Below are positions 35,907 through 44,712 of a DNA stretch of 64,000 nucleotides, piece by piece (positions within the stretch are counted from its first letter, which is position 1; each line of letters opens with the position of its first letter). The position numbers were made by a program, and so were the translations under genes. The stretch lies in NCBI RefSeq assembly GCF_900766215.1, contig NZ_CAAFUQ010000069.1, positions 1 to 64,000 of the forward strand, given 5' to 3'. This stretch comes from an uncultured Finegoldia sp. Lineage in GTDB: Bacteria; Bacillota; Clostridia; Tissierellales; Peptoniphilaceae. The notes below the pieces were generated by a model. That model made no database searches. It saw only the letters and a list, made by a program, of their open reading frames with translations, and was not told the origin of the DNA.

Positions 35907-36422
35907 TTGAATAATGTTAGTTTGATGGGTAGATTGACAAGAGACCCTGAAGTTAGATATTCAGCTAATACTCAATTAGCCAACGCTAGATTTAGTGTTG
36001 CTGTAGATAGAAGATTATCTAAAGAAAAAAGAATGGAAGCTGAAAACAACAATCAACCAACTGCAGATTTTATCAATTGCGTAGCTTTCGGTAGAACGGC
36101 AGAAGTTATTGGACAATATTTCCACAAAGGAAATAGAATTGCTGTGACAGGTCACATTCAAACAGGATCTTATGAAAACCAACAAGGACAAAGAATTTAT
36201 ACGACTGATGTAATTGTCGATCAATTTGATTTTGTTGAATCAAGTGGTTCACAATCAAATGCAGGTAACTATCAAGGTTACAACAACAATAACCAATCAT
36301 TAAACAATAATTCTTTCCAAAACAACAATTTCCAAAATTCAAACGATATTCATAAGAGTAATGATGATTTCGGAATGGGAGACAATGCAGTTCCAACTGA
36401 TGTTGATGAACTTCCATTCTAA
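35907..36422 (+). CDS. ssb: single-stranded DNA-binding protein
   Basis: A 171-residue SSB. The OB-fold (residues 1-110) starts [18 protein letters not shown] and includes [15 protein letters not shown]. An Asn/Gln-rich flexible linker (about 115-150) follows, then the acidic tip DVDELPF that recruits partner proteins. The start is TTG 35907 with AGAGGAGGA upstream; the nearby ATG at 35902 is out of frame and ends at once. It sits between rpsF and rpsR as in most Firmicutes. Confidence 0.97.
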   Translation: MNNVSLMGRLTRDPEVRYSANTQLANARFSVAVDRRLSKEKRMEAENNNQPTADFINCVAFGRTAEVIGQYFHKGNRIAVTGHIQTGSYENQQGQRIYTTDVIVDQFDFVESSGSQSNAGNYQGYNNNNQSLNNNSFQNNNFQNSNDIHKSNDDFGMGDNAVPTDVDELPF

Positions 36423-36442
36423 AAGTAGGAGGTTTTAAAGAT

Positions 36443-36667
36443 ATGCAAAGAAGATTTAGACCTAGAAAAAAGATAGATCCATTCCAAAAGGATAAAACAA
36501 AAGTTATTGATTACAAAGATGTAAACATGCTTAAAAATTATATCAGTGAAAGAGGTAAAATTTTACCAAGAAGAGTAACTGGTTTAAATGCAAAACATCA
36601 AAGACAAATAACTGACGCTATCAAAAAAGCTAGACAAGTTGCACTATTACCATACAGTGCTGAATAA
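36443..36667 (+). CDS. rpsR: 30S ribosomal protein S18
   Basis: A 74-residue basic protein. [20 protein letters not shown] and [20 protein letters not shown] are the conserved S18 blocks. The N-terminus [10 protein letters not shown] has no cysteine zinc motif, so it is the zinc-independent type. It closes the rpsF operon before a terminator. Confidence 0.97.
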   Translation: MQRRFRPRKKIDPFQKDKTKVIDYKDVNMLKNYISERGKILPRRVTGLNAKHQRQITDAIKKARQVALLPYSAE

Positions 36668-36676
36668 GAAATAATT

Positions 36677-36702
36677 AAGCTACCTTGATGGTAGCTTTTT
36701 TT
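36677..36702 (+). terminator. terminator of rpsF-ssb-rpsR
   Basis: AAGCTACC (36677-36684), loop TTGAT, GGTAGCTT (36690-36697), then a T-run to 36702. Confidence 0.9.
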
Positions 36703-36720
36703 ACATATAAGGAGAAGAAA

Positions 36721-37782
36721 ATGAGTTTAAAAATAGAGAAGACTACAAACCCAAAACAAAAATATTTAAGCAGTGATGAATTAGAATTTGGTAAAATTTT
36801 TACTGACCATATGTTTATTATGGACTATGATATAGAAAAAGGATGGCATGATGAAAGAATTGTTTCTTATCAAAATATTTGTCTTGATCCATCTGCTATG
36901 GTTTTTCATTACGGACAAACTGTTTTCGAAGGAATGAAAGCTTATAAAAACAATGGAAAAGTATATTTGTTTAGACCTTTAGAAAACTTAAAAAGATTAA
37001 ATAAAAGTAATGATAGATTGTGTATTCCACAAATCGATGAAGAAAAAGTTTTGGAATATTTGTACAAGTTTGTAGATTTAGAAAGAGATTGGATACCTGA
37101 GGAAGAGGGTTGTTCATTGTATATAAGACCTTTCATAATTGCAACTGATGCACAATTGGGAGTAAAGGTTAGTAGTCAATACAAACTTATTATAATTGCT
37201 TCTCCAAGTGGTTCATATTACAAAAATGGATTGAATCCTGTTAGTATTTATGTTGAAAAAGAGTATGTAAGAGCTGTAAGAGGCGGAATGGGAATGGCAA
37301 AAACTGGCGGTAATTACGCTGCTAGTATGAAAAGTCAAGACATCGCACATGAAAAGGGATACTCACAAGTATTGTGGTTAGATGGTGTTGAGAGAAAATA
37401 CATCGAAGAAGTAGGAGCTATGAATATTTTCTTTGTATTAAAAGACAAAGTTATAACTCCAATGATTAATGGAAGCATTTTGGAAGGAATAACTAGAAAA
37501 TCTGTAATCGAATTACTAAGACACGAAGGAATGGAAGTTTGTGAAGAAAGAATTTCGATTGAGGATATTGTAGATTACTACAAAAAAGGAGAGCTTTTGG
37601 AAATATTTGGAACGGGAACAGCTGCTGTAATCAGTCCTGTGGGTAAGCTCTTGTATGATGGATATGAAATGGAAGTTAATGCTGGAAAAATCGGAGAAAT
37701 TAGCCTTCATGTTTATGAAACTTTGACTGATTTACAATTTGGAAAAATAAAAGACGATTTTAATTGGAGAGTTGAGATTTAA
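36721..37782 (+). CDS. ilvE: branched-chain amino acid aminotransferase
   Basis: A 353-residue fold-type IV PLP enzyme. Motifs: HYGQTVFEGMKAYK near 62-75, LYIRPFIIAT, KTGGNYAAS, QVLWLDGVERKYIEEVGAMN (the Glu-x-Gly-x2-N group near the PLP), and GTAAVISPVG. It exchanges the amino group of Leu, Ile and Val with 2-oxoglutarate; in an amino-acid fermenter it may act in breakdown. I use ATG 36721, which has AAGGAGAAG upstream; earlier in-frame starts lie in the terminator of rpsR. Confidence 0.94.
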   Translation: MSLKIEKTTNPKQKYLSSDELEFGKIFTDHMFIMDYDIEKGWHDERIVSYQNICLDPSAMVFHYGQTVFEGMKAYKNNGKVYLFRPLENLKRLNKSNDRLCIPQIDEEKVLEYLYKFVDLERDWIPEEEGCSLYIRPFIIATDAQLGVKVSSQYKLIIIASPSGSYYKNGLNPVSIYVEKEYVRAVRGGMGMAKTGGNYAASMKSQDIAHEKGYSQVLWLDGVERKYIEEVGAMNIFFVLKDKVITPMINGSILEGITRKSVIELLRHEGMEVCEERISIEDIVDYYKKGELLEIFGTGTAAVISPVGKLLYDGYEMEVNAGKIGEISLHVYETLTDLQFGKIKDDFNWRVEI

Positions 37783-37823
37783 ACGTCAAAAGTTAATTGG
37801 TAGATATTTTTATTTTGTATTTA

Positions 37824-37832
37824 TGATATAAT
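37824..37832 (+). promoter_or_regulatory. extended -10 promoter of the CapD-like gene
   Basis: TGATATAAT (37824-37832), 36 bases before the start codon; the -35 side is not convincing. Confidence 0.55.
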
Positions 37833-37867
37833 AGATACGATAAAAAATATTTATCAGAGGAGTTAGA

Positions 37868-39703
37868 ATGAATAAATACAGAAATATCGTATTAGGGATT
37901 TTAGATGCTCTAATTATTAATATATCGTATATTGTAGGATTACTTTTAAGATTTGATGGACAAGTACCAGCAAGATATATGGGTTATTACTTTAAATACG
38001 CGGCTATAGTTACTATAATACAAATTTTGATACTTTTTATTTTCAAAATGTACAAGGTAATGTGGAGATATGCGACATTTGAAGATTACCTTAAAGCTGG
38101 AGTATATACTGCTATTGCAAGTGGTGTGTCGTCGTTGTTTTTGATTGTTGCAAAATCAACACTTCCAAGGTCAAGTTTCTTGATTGCACTTGTTTTTGAA
38201 GTTGTTTTAATCTTGATAGTTCGTATGATTGCTAGAACTCAAACGGATAAAAAATCTACACCAGAAAACAATGTCGAAGGTCAAGTAAATTCTATGGTAA
38301 TCGGTGCAGGAGCAGCAGGAGTTTTGGTAGTTCGCGAAATGCTTAAACATCCCGAAATGAAATCTACGCCAGTATGCATATTAGATGATGACAATACTAA
38401 AATAAATAAAAGCATATCATCGGTACCTGTAGTTGGAAGCACAAAAGATATCGTTGAAAAAGCAAAAGAATACAACATTGAAGAAATAGTACTAGCTATT
38501 CCAACAATAGATTCAGAACGAAAAAAACAAATTCTAAATGAATGTGAAAAACTAAATGCCAAGGTTAAAATAATGCCTGGATATTATGAATTCATAGATT
38601 CTAAAATGGATTTGAAAGATTTAAGGGATGTTCAAATCGAAGATTTGCTTGGTCGTGATCAAGTGGTTTTGGACAAGAAAATTCTAAATGAATTTTTGAC
38701 CGATAAAGTTGTGATGGTTACTGGCGCAGGAGGATCTATTGGTAGTGAACTTTGTAGACAAATTTTAAGATACAAACCAAAAAAATTGGTCATGATTGAT
38801 ATCTACGAAAATACTACTTATGATATACAAAATGAAATTTTAAGAAATGATCATGATGCACCTATTGATGTTATTATAGAGTCTATAAGAAACTTCGATA
38901 GAATGAACGCTATATTTGGAATTCACAAACCAGATGTAGTATTTCATGCAGCAGCTCATAAACATGTTCCTTTAATGGAACATTCACCACAAGCAGCAGT
39001 CCTTAACAATGTATTTGGTACAAAAAACATTATAGATTGTTGCGATATTCATAACGTTAAGAAATTTGTTTTGATATCCACAGATAAGGCGGTTAATCCG
39101 ACATCAGTAATGGGATGCACTAAGAGAATATGTGAGCTTTTAGTTCAATCCAAAAACCAAATCTCAAAGACAGAATATGTTGCGGTTAGATTTGGAAATG
39201 TTCTTGGATCAAATGGTTCAGTAATTCCACTATTCAAAAAGCAAATTCAAGAAGGTGGACCAGTTACTGTTACTCATAAGGATATTATCAGATATTTCAT
39301 GACAATACCTGAAGCTTGCCAATTGGTTATGCAAGCAGGTGCTATGGCTGAAGGTGGGGAAATATTTGTATTAGATATGGGAGATCCTGTAAAAATAGTA
39401 GATTTGGCGAAAAAACTTATCAAATTATCTGGTTTAGAATTAGACAAAGACATCAAGATAGAATTTACAGGACTTAGACCAGGAGAAAAACTTTACGAAG
39501 AAACTTTAATAGAAGCGAACAATATAAGCAAGACAAAATATGATATGATATTTGTAGAAGAACCGGTGGTTCACGATATTGATAAATTATCTAACGATTT
39601 AGTAGATTTGAAGAAAACTACTGAACAAAACTCTAAGTTAGTAATTGTAAATCAGTTACAAAAAATCGTACCAAATTATACTCCGGATGTAGAACATCAA
39701 TAA
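37868..39703 (+). CDS. membrane nucleotide-sugar dehydratase (CapD/WbpM type)
   Basis: A 611-residue protein. Four N-terminal membrane segments (about residues 8-125) lead into a first Rossmann domain (VIGAGAAGVLVVREM near 141-155), then the short-chain dehydrogenase domain with NAD motif VTGAGGSIGSELCRQ near 285, the catalytic ISTDKAVNPTSVMGCTKR in which Met replaces the usual Tyr as in FlaA1/PglF, and RFGNVLGSNGSVIPLF. It should convert UDP-GlcNAc to the 4-keto-6-deoxy sugar for a surface glycan. The next gene follows after 12 bases. Confidence 0.92.
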   Translation: MNKYRNIVLGILDALIINISYIVGLLLRFDGQVPARYMGYYFKYAAIVTIIQILILFIFKMYKVMWRYATFEDYLKAGVYTAIASGVSSLFLIVAKSTLPRSSFLIALVFEVVLILIVRMIARTQTDKKSTPENNVEGQVNSMVIGAGAAGVLVVREMLKHPEMKSTPVCILDDDNTKINKSISSVPVVGSTKDIVEKAKEYNIEEIVLAIPTIDSERKKQILNECEKLNAKVKIMPGYYEFIDSKMDLKDLRDVQIEDLLGRDQVVLDKKILNEFLTDKVVMVTGAGGSIGSELCRQILRYKPKKLVMIDIYENTTYDIQNEILRNDHDAPIDVIIESIRNFDRMNAIFGIHKPDVVFHAAAHKHVPLMEHSPQAAVLNNVFGTKNIIDCCDIHNVKKFVLISTDKAVNPTSVMGCTKRICELLVQSKNQISKTEYVAVRFGNVLGSNGSVIPLFKKQIQEGGPVTVTHKDIIRYFMTIPEACQLVMQAGAMAEGGEIFVLDMGDPVKIVDLAKKLIKLSGLELDKDIKIEFTGLRPGEKLYEETLIEANNISKTKYDMIFVEEPVVHDIDKLSNDLVDLKKTTEQNSKLVIVNQLQKIVPNYTPDVEHQ

Positions 39704-39715
39704 GAGAGGTGGAAT

Positions 39716-41083
39716 ATGGCTGATAATAGAAAAAAATCAAGTTATAGTGATATTAATAAAAAATACGATTTTTCAAGCGGAAGAGTTTCGGAAAGCGAAA
39801 TGAGACGCAGAAAGAAAAATGCCGAAAAAAATCGTAGAGAAATGAGAAGACAAAGAAATAGCTACAACCACGAACAGGATATGGGCAAAACAATAGTTTT
39901 GACTCCAGAAATGGTTGAAATGGAAAGAAAAAGAATAGCTAGACAAAAAAGACTAGCTAGAAAGAAAAAGCTGATGCGTAGAAGAATTATATTGGCTATT
40001 GTGGCAATAGTTTTGATACTTTTGATTATTTTTGCAGTGAAAAAAGTAGCTAACAAAGATAAAGCAAAACCGCAACCTCAAACATCTATTACTAACCAAA
40101 CACCAGTAAAACCACAACCAGTTGTTCAATCTTTGGTGAAATTCTCAATGACTAATAAAATGACAAATTTATACGAAAAGGGCGAAAAAGTATCCACTGT
40201 GCTTGAACAAGTTCCTAACAACTCTTATGTAAAATACTACTCCGACCAAGGAGATTTTTCGTATGTTGTGTATAATGGCAAAAAAGGATATATCTTAAAA
40301 TCTGATTTGTCTGATATACAAAACAAAAATCAATTCAAAGTAATCAAGGGAGTTTTAATCGTAAATAGCGATTATACATTGCCTTCAGATTATGACCCAG
40401 GAATTGACGAAGATGCTCGTAAGTCTTTCACATTGATGGTTAATGATGCAAATAAAGATAGTATAATTTTGAGAAGTGTAAGCGACTACAGATCATTTGA
40501 GCAACAATCCAAATTAGAAGATGTAGAAGATGTAAAATTCGTTAAAGCTGGAACATCAGAACATCAAACAGGACTTGCTTATGATTTAATAGGCGAAGAC
40601 TACACATTAAAATACAAATTAGATTTTTCAAAATCCAAAGAATATAAATGGTTAATGGACAATGCATACAAATACGGTTTTGTTCTAAGATATCCTGAAG
40701 GAAAGAAAGATATCACAGGTGTAAGCTTTGCACCATGGCATTTCAGATATGTGGGAATTGATTTGGCAAAAATTCTTCACGATCAAAATCTAACTTTGGA
40801 AGAATACCTAAAAGTTGCAGATGAAAATGTATCAAATACTGAAAACAACAAAGAAGATAACGACAAACAAAACGACGAAGATAGAAAGTCCAATAATTCT
40901 GAGAACAACTCTGATAGAAATTTAGAAGATAATAATAACTCAAATTCAGAAAATGGTAATAATTCAGACAACGAAAATTCCGAAAGAAAAAGAGATAATC
41001 AAAATTCTGAAAATGAACAACAAAATACCAATAGAAATGACAGAGACAACGAAAATAATAGCAACATTGATAACAATAATTAG
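39716..41083 (+). CDS. membrane-anchored VanY-type D-Ala-D-Ala carboxypeptidase
   Basis: A 455-residue protein in four parts: a very basic cytoplasmic N-terminus (about 1-90), one membrane anchor (about 90-112), an SH3-like segment (about 140-205), and a VanY/M15 peptidase domain with SDYRSFEQQ, SEHQTGLAYDL and PWHFRYVG. The His, Asp and His there are the zinc ligands of the family. The last 90 residues are a low-complexity tail of Asn, Asp, Glu and Ser. It trims peptidoglycan stem peptides outside the cell. A thioredoxin gene starts 9 bases later. Confidence 0.9.
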   Translation: MADNRKKSSYSDINKKYDFSSGRVSESEMRRRKKNAEKNRREMRRQRNSYNHEQDMGKTIVLTPEMVEMERKRIARQKRLARKKKLMRRRIILAIVAIVLILLIIFAVKKVANKDKAKPQPQTSITNQTPVKPQPVVQSLVKFSMTNKMTNLYEKGEKVSTVLEQVPNNSYVKYYSDQGDFSYVVYNGKKGYILKSDLSDIQNKNQFKVIKGVLIVNSDYTLPSDYDPGIDEDARKSFTLMVNDANKDSIILRSVSDYRSFEQQSKLEDVEDVKFVKAGTSEHQTGLAYDLIGEDYTLKYKLDFSKSKEYKWLMDNAYKYGFVLRYPEGKKDITGVSFAPWHFRYVGIDLAKILHDQNLTLEEYLKVADENVSNTENNKEDNDKQNDEDRKSNNSENNSDRNLEDNNNSNSENGNNSDNENSERKRDNQNSENEQQNTNRNDRDNENNSNIDNNN

Positions 41084-41092
41084 AGGTGAAAT

Positions 41093-41401
41093 ATGATTTA
41101 TTTAAACAACGAAAATTTTGATGAAGAAGTAATACAAGCAAAGGGAAAAATCTTAGTAGATTTTTATGCAGATTGGTGTGGACCATGCCAAGGACTTGCC
41201 CCAATAATTGAAGAAATTGATGAAGAAAACAAAGACGAAAACATCAAAATCTGCAAACTAAATGTAGATGGAGCACAAGAAATTTCAAGAAAATACAAAG
41301 TAATGAGTATTCCTACAATCTTAGTATTTGAAGATGGAGAAATCATAAAATCTACTGTAGGTATGGTTGAAAAAGAATATATCTTGGATATGTTAAAATA
41401 A
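41093..41401 (+). CDS. trxA: thioredoxin
   Basis: A 102-residue thioredoxin with active site DWCGPCQGLAP near residues 25-35 and the cis-proline stretch VMSIPTILVFEDGE. Trp-Cys-Gly-Pro-Cys is the canonical redox pair. It is preceded by TAGAGGTGA and is probably read with the VanY gene. Whether it is the main thioredoxin or one of several cannot be told. The gene ends at a terminator. Confidence 0.92.
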   Translation: MIYLNNENFDEEVIQAKGKILVDFYADWCGPCQGLAPIIEEIDEENKDENIKICKLNVDGAQEISRKYKVMSIPTILVFEDGEIIKSTVGMVEKEYILDMLK

Positions 41402-41422
41402 CAAGTTAAATATTTGAAAGCG

Positions 41423-41456
41423 AGAACTAATCACAAAAAAGATTAGTTCTTTTTTA
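41423..41456 (+). terminator. terminator after thioredoxin
   Basis: GAACTAATC (41424-41432) pairs with GATTAGTTC (41441-41449) and is followed by seven T. Confidence 0.9.
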
Positions 41457-41517
41457 TAAAAAGCAAAATAAATAATAAAAAAACAAGAAAAGACTTATAT
41501 TTTTTTAAAAAAGATTA

Positions 41518-41523
41518 TATAAT
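41518..41523 (+). promoter_or_regulatory. -10 box before the small protein/P-type ATPase pair
   Basis: TATAAT at 41518-41523; no clear -35. A transcript from here would start near 41530 and include the palindrome at 41549-41575. Confidence 0.45.
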
Positions 41524-41548
41524 AAGGGTGAGATAGAATATAAAGAAA

Positions 41549-41575
41549 TTGTAAATTTTATGTAAAAATTTACAA
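41549..41575. promoter_or_regulatory. 27-base palindrome, candidate operator
   Basis: TTGTAAATTTT (41549-41559), spacer ATGTA, AAAATTTACAA (41565-41575): perfect 11-base arms. It lies about 26 bases past the -10 box and 34 bases before the start codon. A dimeric regulator, perhaps metal-sensing given the genes, could bind it. The AT content lowers its weight somewhat. Confidence 0.5.
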
Positions 41576-41608
41576 ATATTCTAAGGTATAAAATTATGGA
41601 GGTATAAT

Positions 41609-41935
41609 ATGATAAACAAAAAAATAATTAGCGTAGGTGCAGGAATAATAGCTGGAGCTATTGGTGGAAAAGTTTTGAATTCAAAGCTAGCTAAAAAAGC
41701 TGCTGTTAGTACAGTTGTTGGAGGATTAAAAGTTAAAGAATCTATTGATAAAACTGTTGAAAATATTAGAATTTCTGCAGAGGATGTTATTGCAGAAGCA
41801 AAAGATGTAAAAGAAAGAGAAGAAAAAGAAGAAGCCAAGAAAAACGATGAAAAAGACATCGAAAAAGTAGCTGAAGAACAAGAAGAAAAAACTGAAGAAA
41901 AGGTTGAAGATAAAAAAAAGGAAGAAAATAAATAA
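41609..41935 (+). CDS. small membrane-anchored protein paired with a P-type ATPase (DUF6110/PacL-like)
   Basis: A 108-residue protein. The N-terminus (about residues 5-25) is a Gly/Ala-rich single membrane helix (GAGIIAGAIGGKVL). A basic, Ala-rich part follows, then VENIRISAEDVIAEAKD, and the last 45 residues are almost all Glu and Lys. Its stop overlaps the start of the ATPase gene (TAATG). The layout recalls PacL (DUF1490) proteins of mycobacteria, which scaffold CtpC-type P-ATPases and bind metal with an acidic tail. No His-rich end is seen here, so metal binding would rest on carboxylates. The homology is inferred from shape and position. Confidence 0.7.
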   Translation: MINKKIISVGAGIIAGAIGGKVLNSKLAKKAAVSTVVGGLKVKESIDKTVENIRISAEDVIAEAKDVKEREEKEEAKKNDEKDIEKVAEEQEEKTEEKVEDKKKEENK

Positions 41936-44010
41936 TGAGAGCGTCAATAGCCCACAGAATAAAGGGCAGATGCCGTTTTGTTTATGAAGATAATTTAAAA
42001 AAAGAAAATCTTAATAAACTTAAATATTGTATAGAAGAAGTTAGTGGAGTGAGATCATGTAAGATTTCACTTCTTACTAATTCTATTACTGTTAGTTATG
42101 ATGAAAACTGTGTTTCGAAATTGGCGAAGTTTATTCTTGATTTAGATATGGATACAATTGAGAATACATCAATAGATAATGTGGATTTTCAAGCACAATC
42201 AGAAAATGATTTGTTTAATATTCTGAGAAATGCGATGTATCGAAGAATCTTTTTCAAATATATGCTTCCTGCTCCAATCGGAACAGTTGCATTGTTCTTT
42301 AGAGCTTATCCGTTCATAAAAAATGGAATTAAATCTTTACTCAATAGAAAACTAAATGTTGAATTGTTGGATGCAACAGCTATTTCAGTATCTCTTGCAA
42401 CAAGACAATTTGCAGATGCTGCGAATATTATGTTCTTGTTGGGATTAGGTGAAGAAATAGAAGATTATACAATGAAAAAATCTCAAGAAAATTTGGCGCA
42501 TTCTTTGGCTTTGAATATCGATAATGTATTTGTCATTGAAAATGACGAAAAAATCATTAAAAATATTAAAGATGTTGAAATTGGAGATATTGTCGAAGTT
42601 GAAATAGGTAATAGCATTCCTGTTGATGGAAAAGTCATCAATGGTGTTGCCATGGTTAACGAATCTTCATTCACTGGAGAATCAAATCCTGTCAAAAAAA
42701 CATCGGACAGTGTTGTATTTGCAGGAACTGCAATTGAAGAAGGTTCTATTCTAATCGAAACGGCGAAAAAACACGATGATTCAAGATTATCTCATATTAT
42801 CAGTTTGATTTCAGAAAGTGAAAAGAACAAGTCACTCGCTCAAAAGAAAGCTGAGAACACAGCTGATAGTCTTGTGAAGTATTCATTTATAGGCGCAGCA
42901 TTGACTTATTTGTTCACAAGAAATCTTCAAAAAGCTAAGTCGTTCTTAATGGTGGACTTCTCATGTGCATTAAAATTAACTATTCCAATTGCCGTAATGA
43001 AGGCGATTAGTCAAGCATCTGAAGAAAAAATCCTTGTAAAGGGCGGAAAATATTTGGAAAACTTGTCTGAAGCAAATACGATTGTGTTTGACAAAACTGG
43101 TACGTTGACAAAATCTGAGCCAAGAGTAGTAAAAGTAATAGCTCTCGATAAAATTTCGAAAGATGAGTGTTTAAGAATAGCGGCTTGTCTTGAAGAACAT
43201 TTCCCACATTCGATTGCTAAAGCTGTGGTTGAACATGCAAAGCATAAAAATTTGAAGCACGAAGAAATGCACTCTAAACCAGAGTATATTGTTGCTCATG
43301 GAATCAGAACTAAGATTGTCGACAAGGATGCCTTGATTGGATCTGAACATTTCATTCTTGATGATGAAGGAATAAAAATTAATGATGAAACAAAACAAAT
43401 TATAGATAAATTAAAAGAAGATTATTCGCTATTGTACTTGGCATTTGCCGGAAGATTAATCGCTGTAATTTGTATTGAAGATCCTCTAAGAGATGAAGCT
43501 TTTGATGTTGTAAAATCATTGAGAGATTTGTCGTTTACAAACATCACAATGTTGACAGGAGATGCAGAAAATTCTGCTCACAGTGTTGCTTCACAATTGG
43601 ATTTGGATTATTATCAATCACAAGTTTTACCTGAAGATAAGCAAAACTATATTTTGCAAGAAAAAGAAAAGGGCAATAAGGTTGTAATGATTGGCGATGG
43701 TATCAATGATTCTGTTGCATTATCAAGTGCAGATGTGGGAATTTCAATGCATCAAGGAGCAGATATTGCGAAGGAAATCTCGGATATTTCGATAGGATCA
43801 GACAGCTTAGATGGACTTGTTGATGTTGTGAAATTATCAAAAGTAATGAAAAAAAGAATTGATTCTGATTACAGACAAATTGTAGGATTCAATTCAACTT
43901 TGATAATATTAGGAGTTATGGGAATATTGACCAATACTTCATCAGCACTTCTTCACAATTTATCTACGGTTATGATTGCTGGTAGAAATATGAAAAAATA
44001 CAAAATCTAA
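41935..44010 (+). CDS. heavy-metal P-type ATPase with an atypical SCA transport motif
   Basis: A 691-residue P1B-like ATPase. It has SSFTGES in the actuator domain, phosphorylation site DKTGTLT at Asp386, EEHFPHSIAKA in the nucleotide domain, TGD, and GDGINDSVALSSADVG. The N-terminal 75 residues form a ferredoxin-like, HMA-shaped domain without a Cys-x2-Cys pair (HRIKGRCRF). The membrane motif that is usually Cys-Pro-Cys/His/Ser reads FSCALKL (Ser343-Cys344-Ala345), without the proline. The end is HNLSTVMIAG. The metal is unknown; zinc, manganese or another ion are options. Confidence 0.9.
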   Translation: MRASIAHRIKGRCRFVYEDNLKKENLNKLKYCIEEVSGVRSCKISLLTNSITVSYDENCVSKLAKFILDLDMDTIENTSIDNVDFQAQSENDLFNILRNAMYRRIFFKYMLPAPIGTVALFFRAYPFIKNGIKSLLNRKLNVELLDATAISVSLATRQFADAANIMFLLGLGEEIEDYTMKKSQENLAHSLALNIDNVFVIENDEKIIKNIKDVEIGDIVEVEIGNSIPVDGKVINGVAMVNESSFTGESNPVKKTSDSVVFAGTAIEEGSILIETAKKHDDSRLSHIISLISESEKNKSLAQKKAENTADSLVKYSFIGAALTYLFTRNLQKAKSFLMVDFSCALKLTIPIAVMKAISQASEEKILVKGGKYLENLSEANTIVFDKTGTLTKSEPRVVKVIALDKISKDECLRIAACLEEHFPHSIAKAVVEHAKHKNLKHEEMHSKPEYIVAHGIRTKIVDKDALIGSEHFILDDEGIKINDETKQIIDKLKEDYSLLYLAFAGRLIAVICIEDPLRDEAFDVVKSLRDLSFTNITMLTGDAENSAHSVASQLDLDYYQSQVLPEDKQNYILQEKEKGNKVVMIGDGINDSVALSSADVGISMHQGADIAKEISDISIGSDSLDGLVDVVKLSKVMKKRIDSDYRQIVGFNSTLIILGVMGILTNTSSALLHNLSTVMIAGRNMKKYKI

Positions 44011-44019
44011 TTTAAATTA

Positions 44020-44057
44020 AAAAATCTCGTAATCGAAAAATCGGTTACGAGATTTTT
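44020..44057. terminator. bidirectional terminator, P-type ATPase / tpx
   Basis: AAATCTCGTAATCG pairs with CGGTTACGAGATTT (one G-T pair) around AAAAAT, flanked by A and T runs. Confidence 0.88.
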
Positions 44058-44125
44058 GTTTATTAATCTTTAATATTTTGTATACTTTTCGAAAGTATTA
44101 TCAATTTTTTGCATGATATAATTTA

Positions 44126-44632
44126 TTAAAGTGATTTTAAGGCTTCTATAGCTTTATCGTAATCAGGGTGATTTGTATTTTCTTTTACGTATTCAACGTA
44201 TTTAACTTCGTTGTTTTCATCTAAAATTACAATACCTCTGTTAAGAAGACGGAATTCTTCCATAACGAAACCATACTTCAAACCAAAATCTAAATCTTTG
44301 TGATCGCTTAGGACTAATAGGTTGTCGATTCCTTCAGCTGCACAGAATCTTGATTGTGCAAATGGCAAATCACAGCTAATTGTAAATATAATTGTGTTGT
44401 CAAATTCACTAGCTTTTTTATTGAATTCTTTTGTTTGGAATTCACATACTCCAGTATCGATTGATGGTACAACAGAAATTAATTTCTTTTTGCCATCGTA
44501 ATCAGATAATTTTACTGGTTTCAATTCTGCATTTAAGCAAGTGAAGTCGGAAGCTTTGTCTCCTACGTTTACTTTAGTTCCTAATAATGTTACAGGGTTG
44601 TTTGCAAATGTTGTTTCTTGTCTTTTGTCCAT
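44126..44632 (-). CDS. tpx: thiol peroxidase
   Basis: A 168-residue atypical 2-Cys peroxiredoxin. The peroxidatic Cys is in VVPSIDTGVCEFQTKEFN near residue 63, and the second Cys in SQSRFC-like sequence (here FAQSRFCAAEG) near 97. It reduces peroxides using thioredoxin; a thioredoxin gene lies 2.7 kb away. No selenocysteine codon is present: the Cys codon is TGT or TGC. The ribosome site is AAGGAGGTC. Length is normal. Confidence 0.95.
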   Translation of the reverse strand: MDKRQETTFANNPVTLLGTKVNVGDKASDFTCLNAELKPVKLSDYDGKKKLISVVPSIDTGVCEFQTKEFNKKASEFDNTIIFTISCDLPFAQSRFCAAEGIDNLLVLSDHKDLDFGLKYGFVMEEFRLLNRGIVILDENNEVKYVEYVKENTNHPDYDKAIEALKSL

Positions 44633-44712
44633 GTTATAGACCTCCTTATAATTTTATTCACATGTTTTTATACCCAAAAATTTATTTAAATAAACAAGAG
44701 GAGTTGATTTTA

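Noticed and set aside
40743..41204. Minus-strand open frame of 153 codons across the VanY tail
   Set aside because: It is a shadow of the low-complexity Asn/Asp/Glu tail, with no ribosome site and unnatural composition (rich in Phe, Tyr, Cys, His).
41093..41401. Thioredoxin as a selenoprotein
   Set aside because: The active site is Cys-Gly-Pro-Cys with normal codons and no TGA.
44126..44632. Thiol peroxidase as a further selenoprotein
   Set aside because: The peroxidatic position is encoded by an ordinary Cys codon and the frame has no internal TGA.
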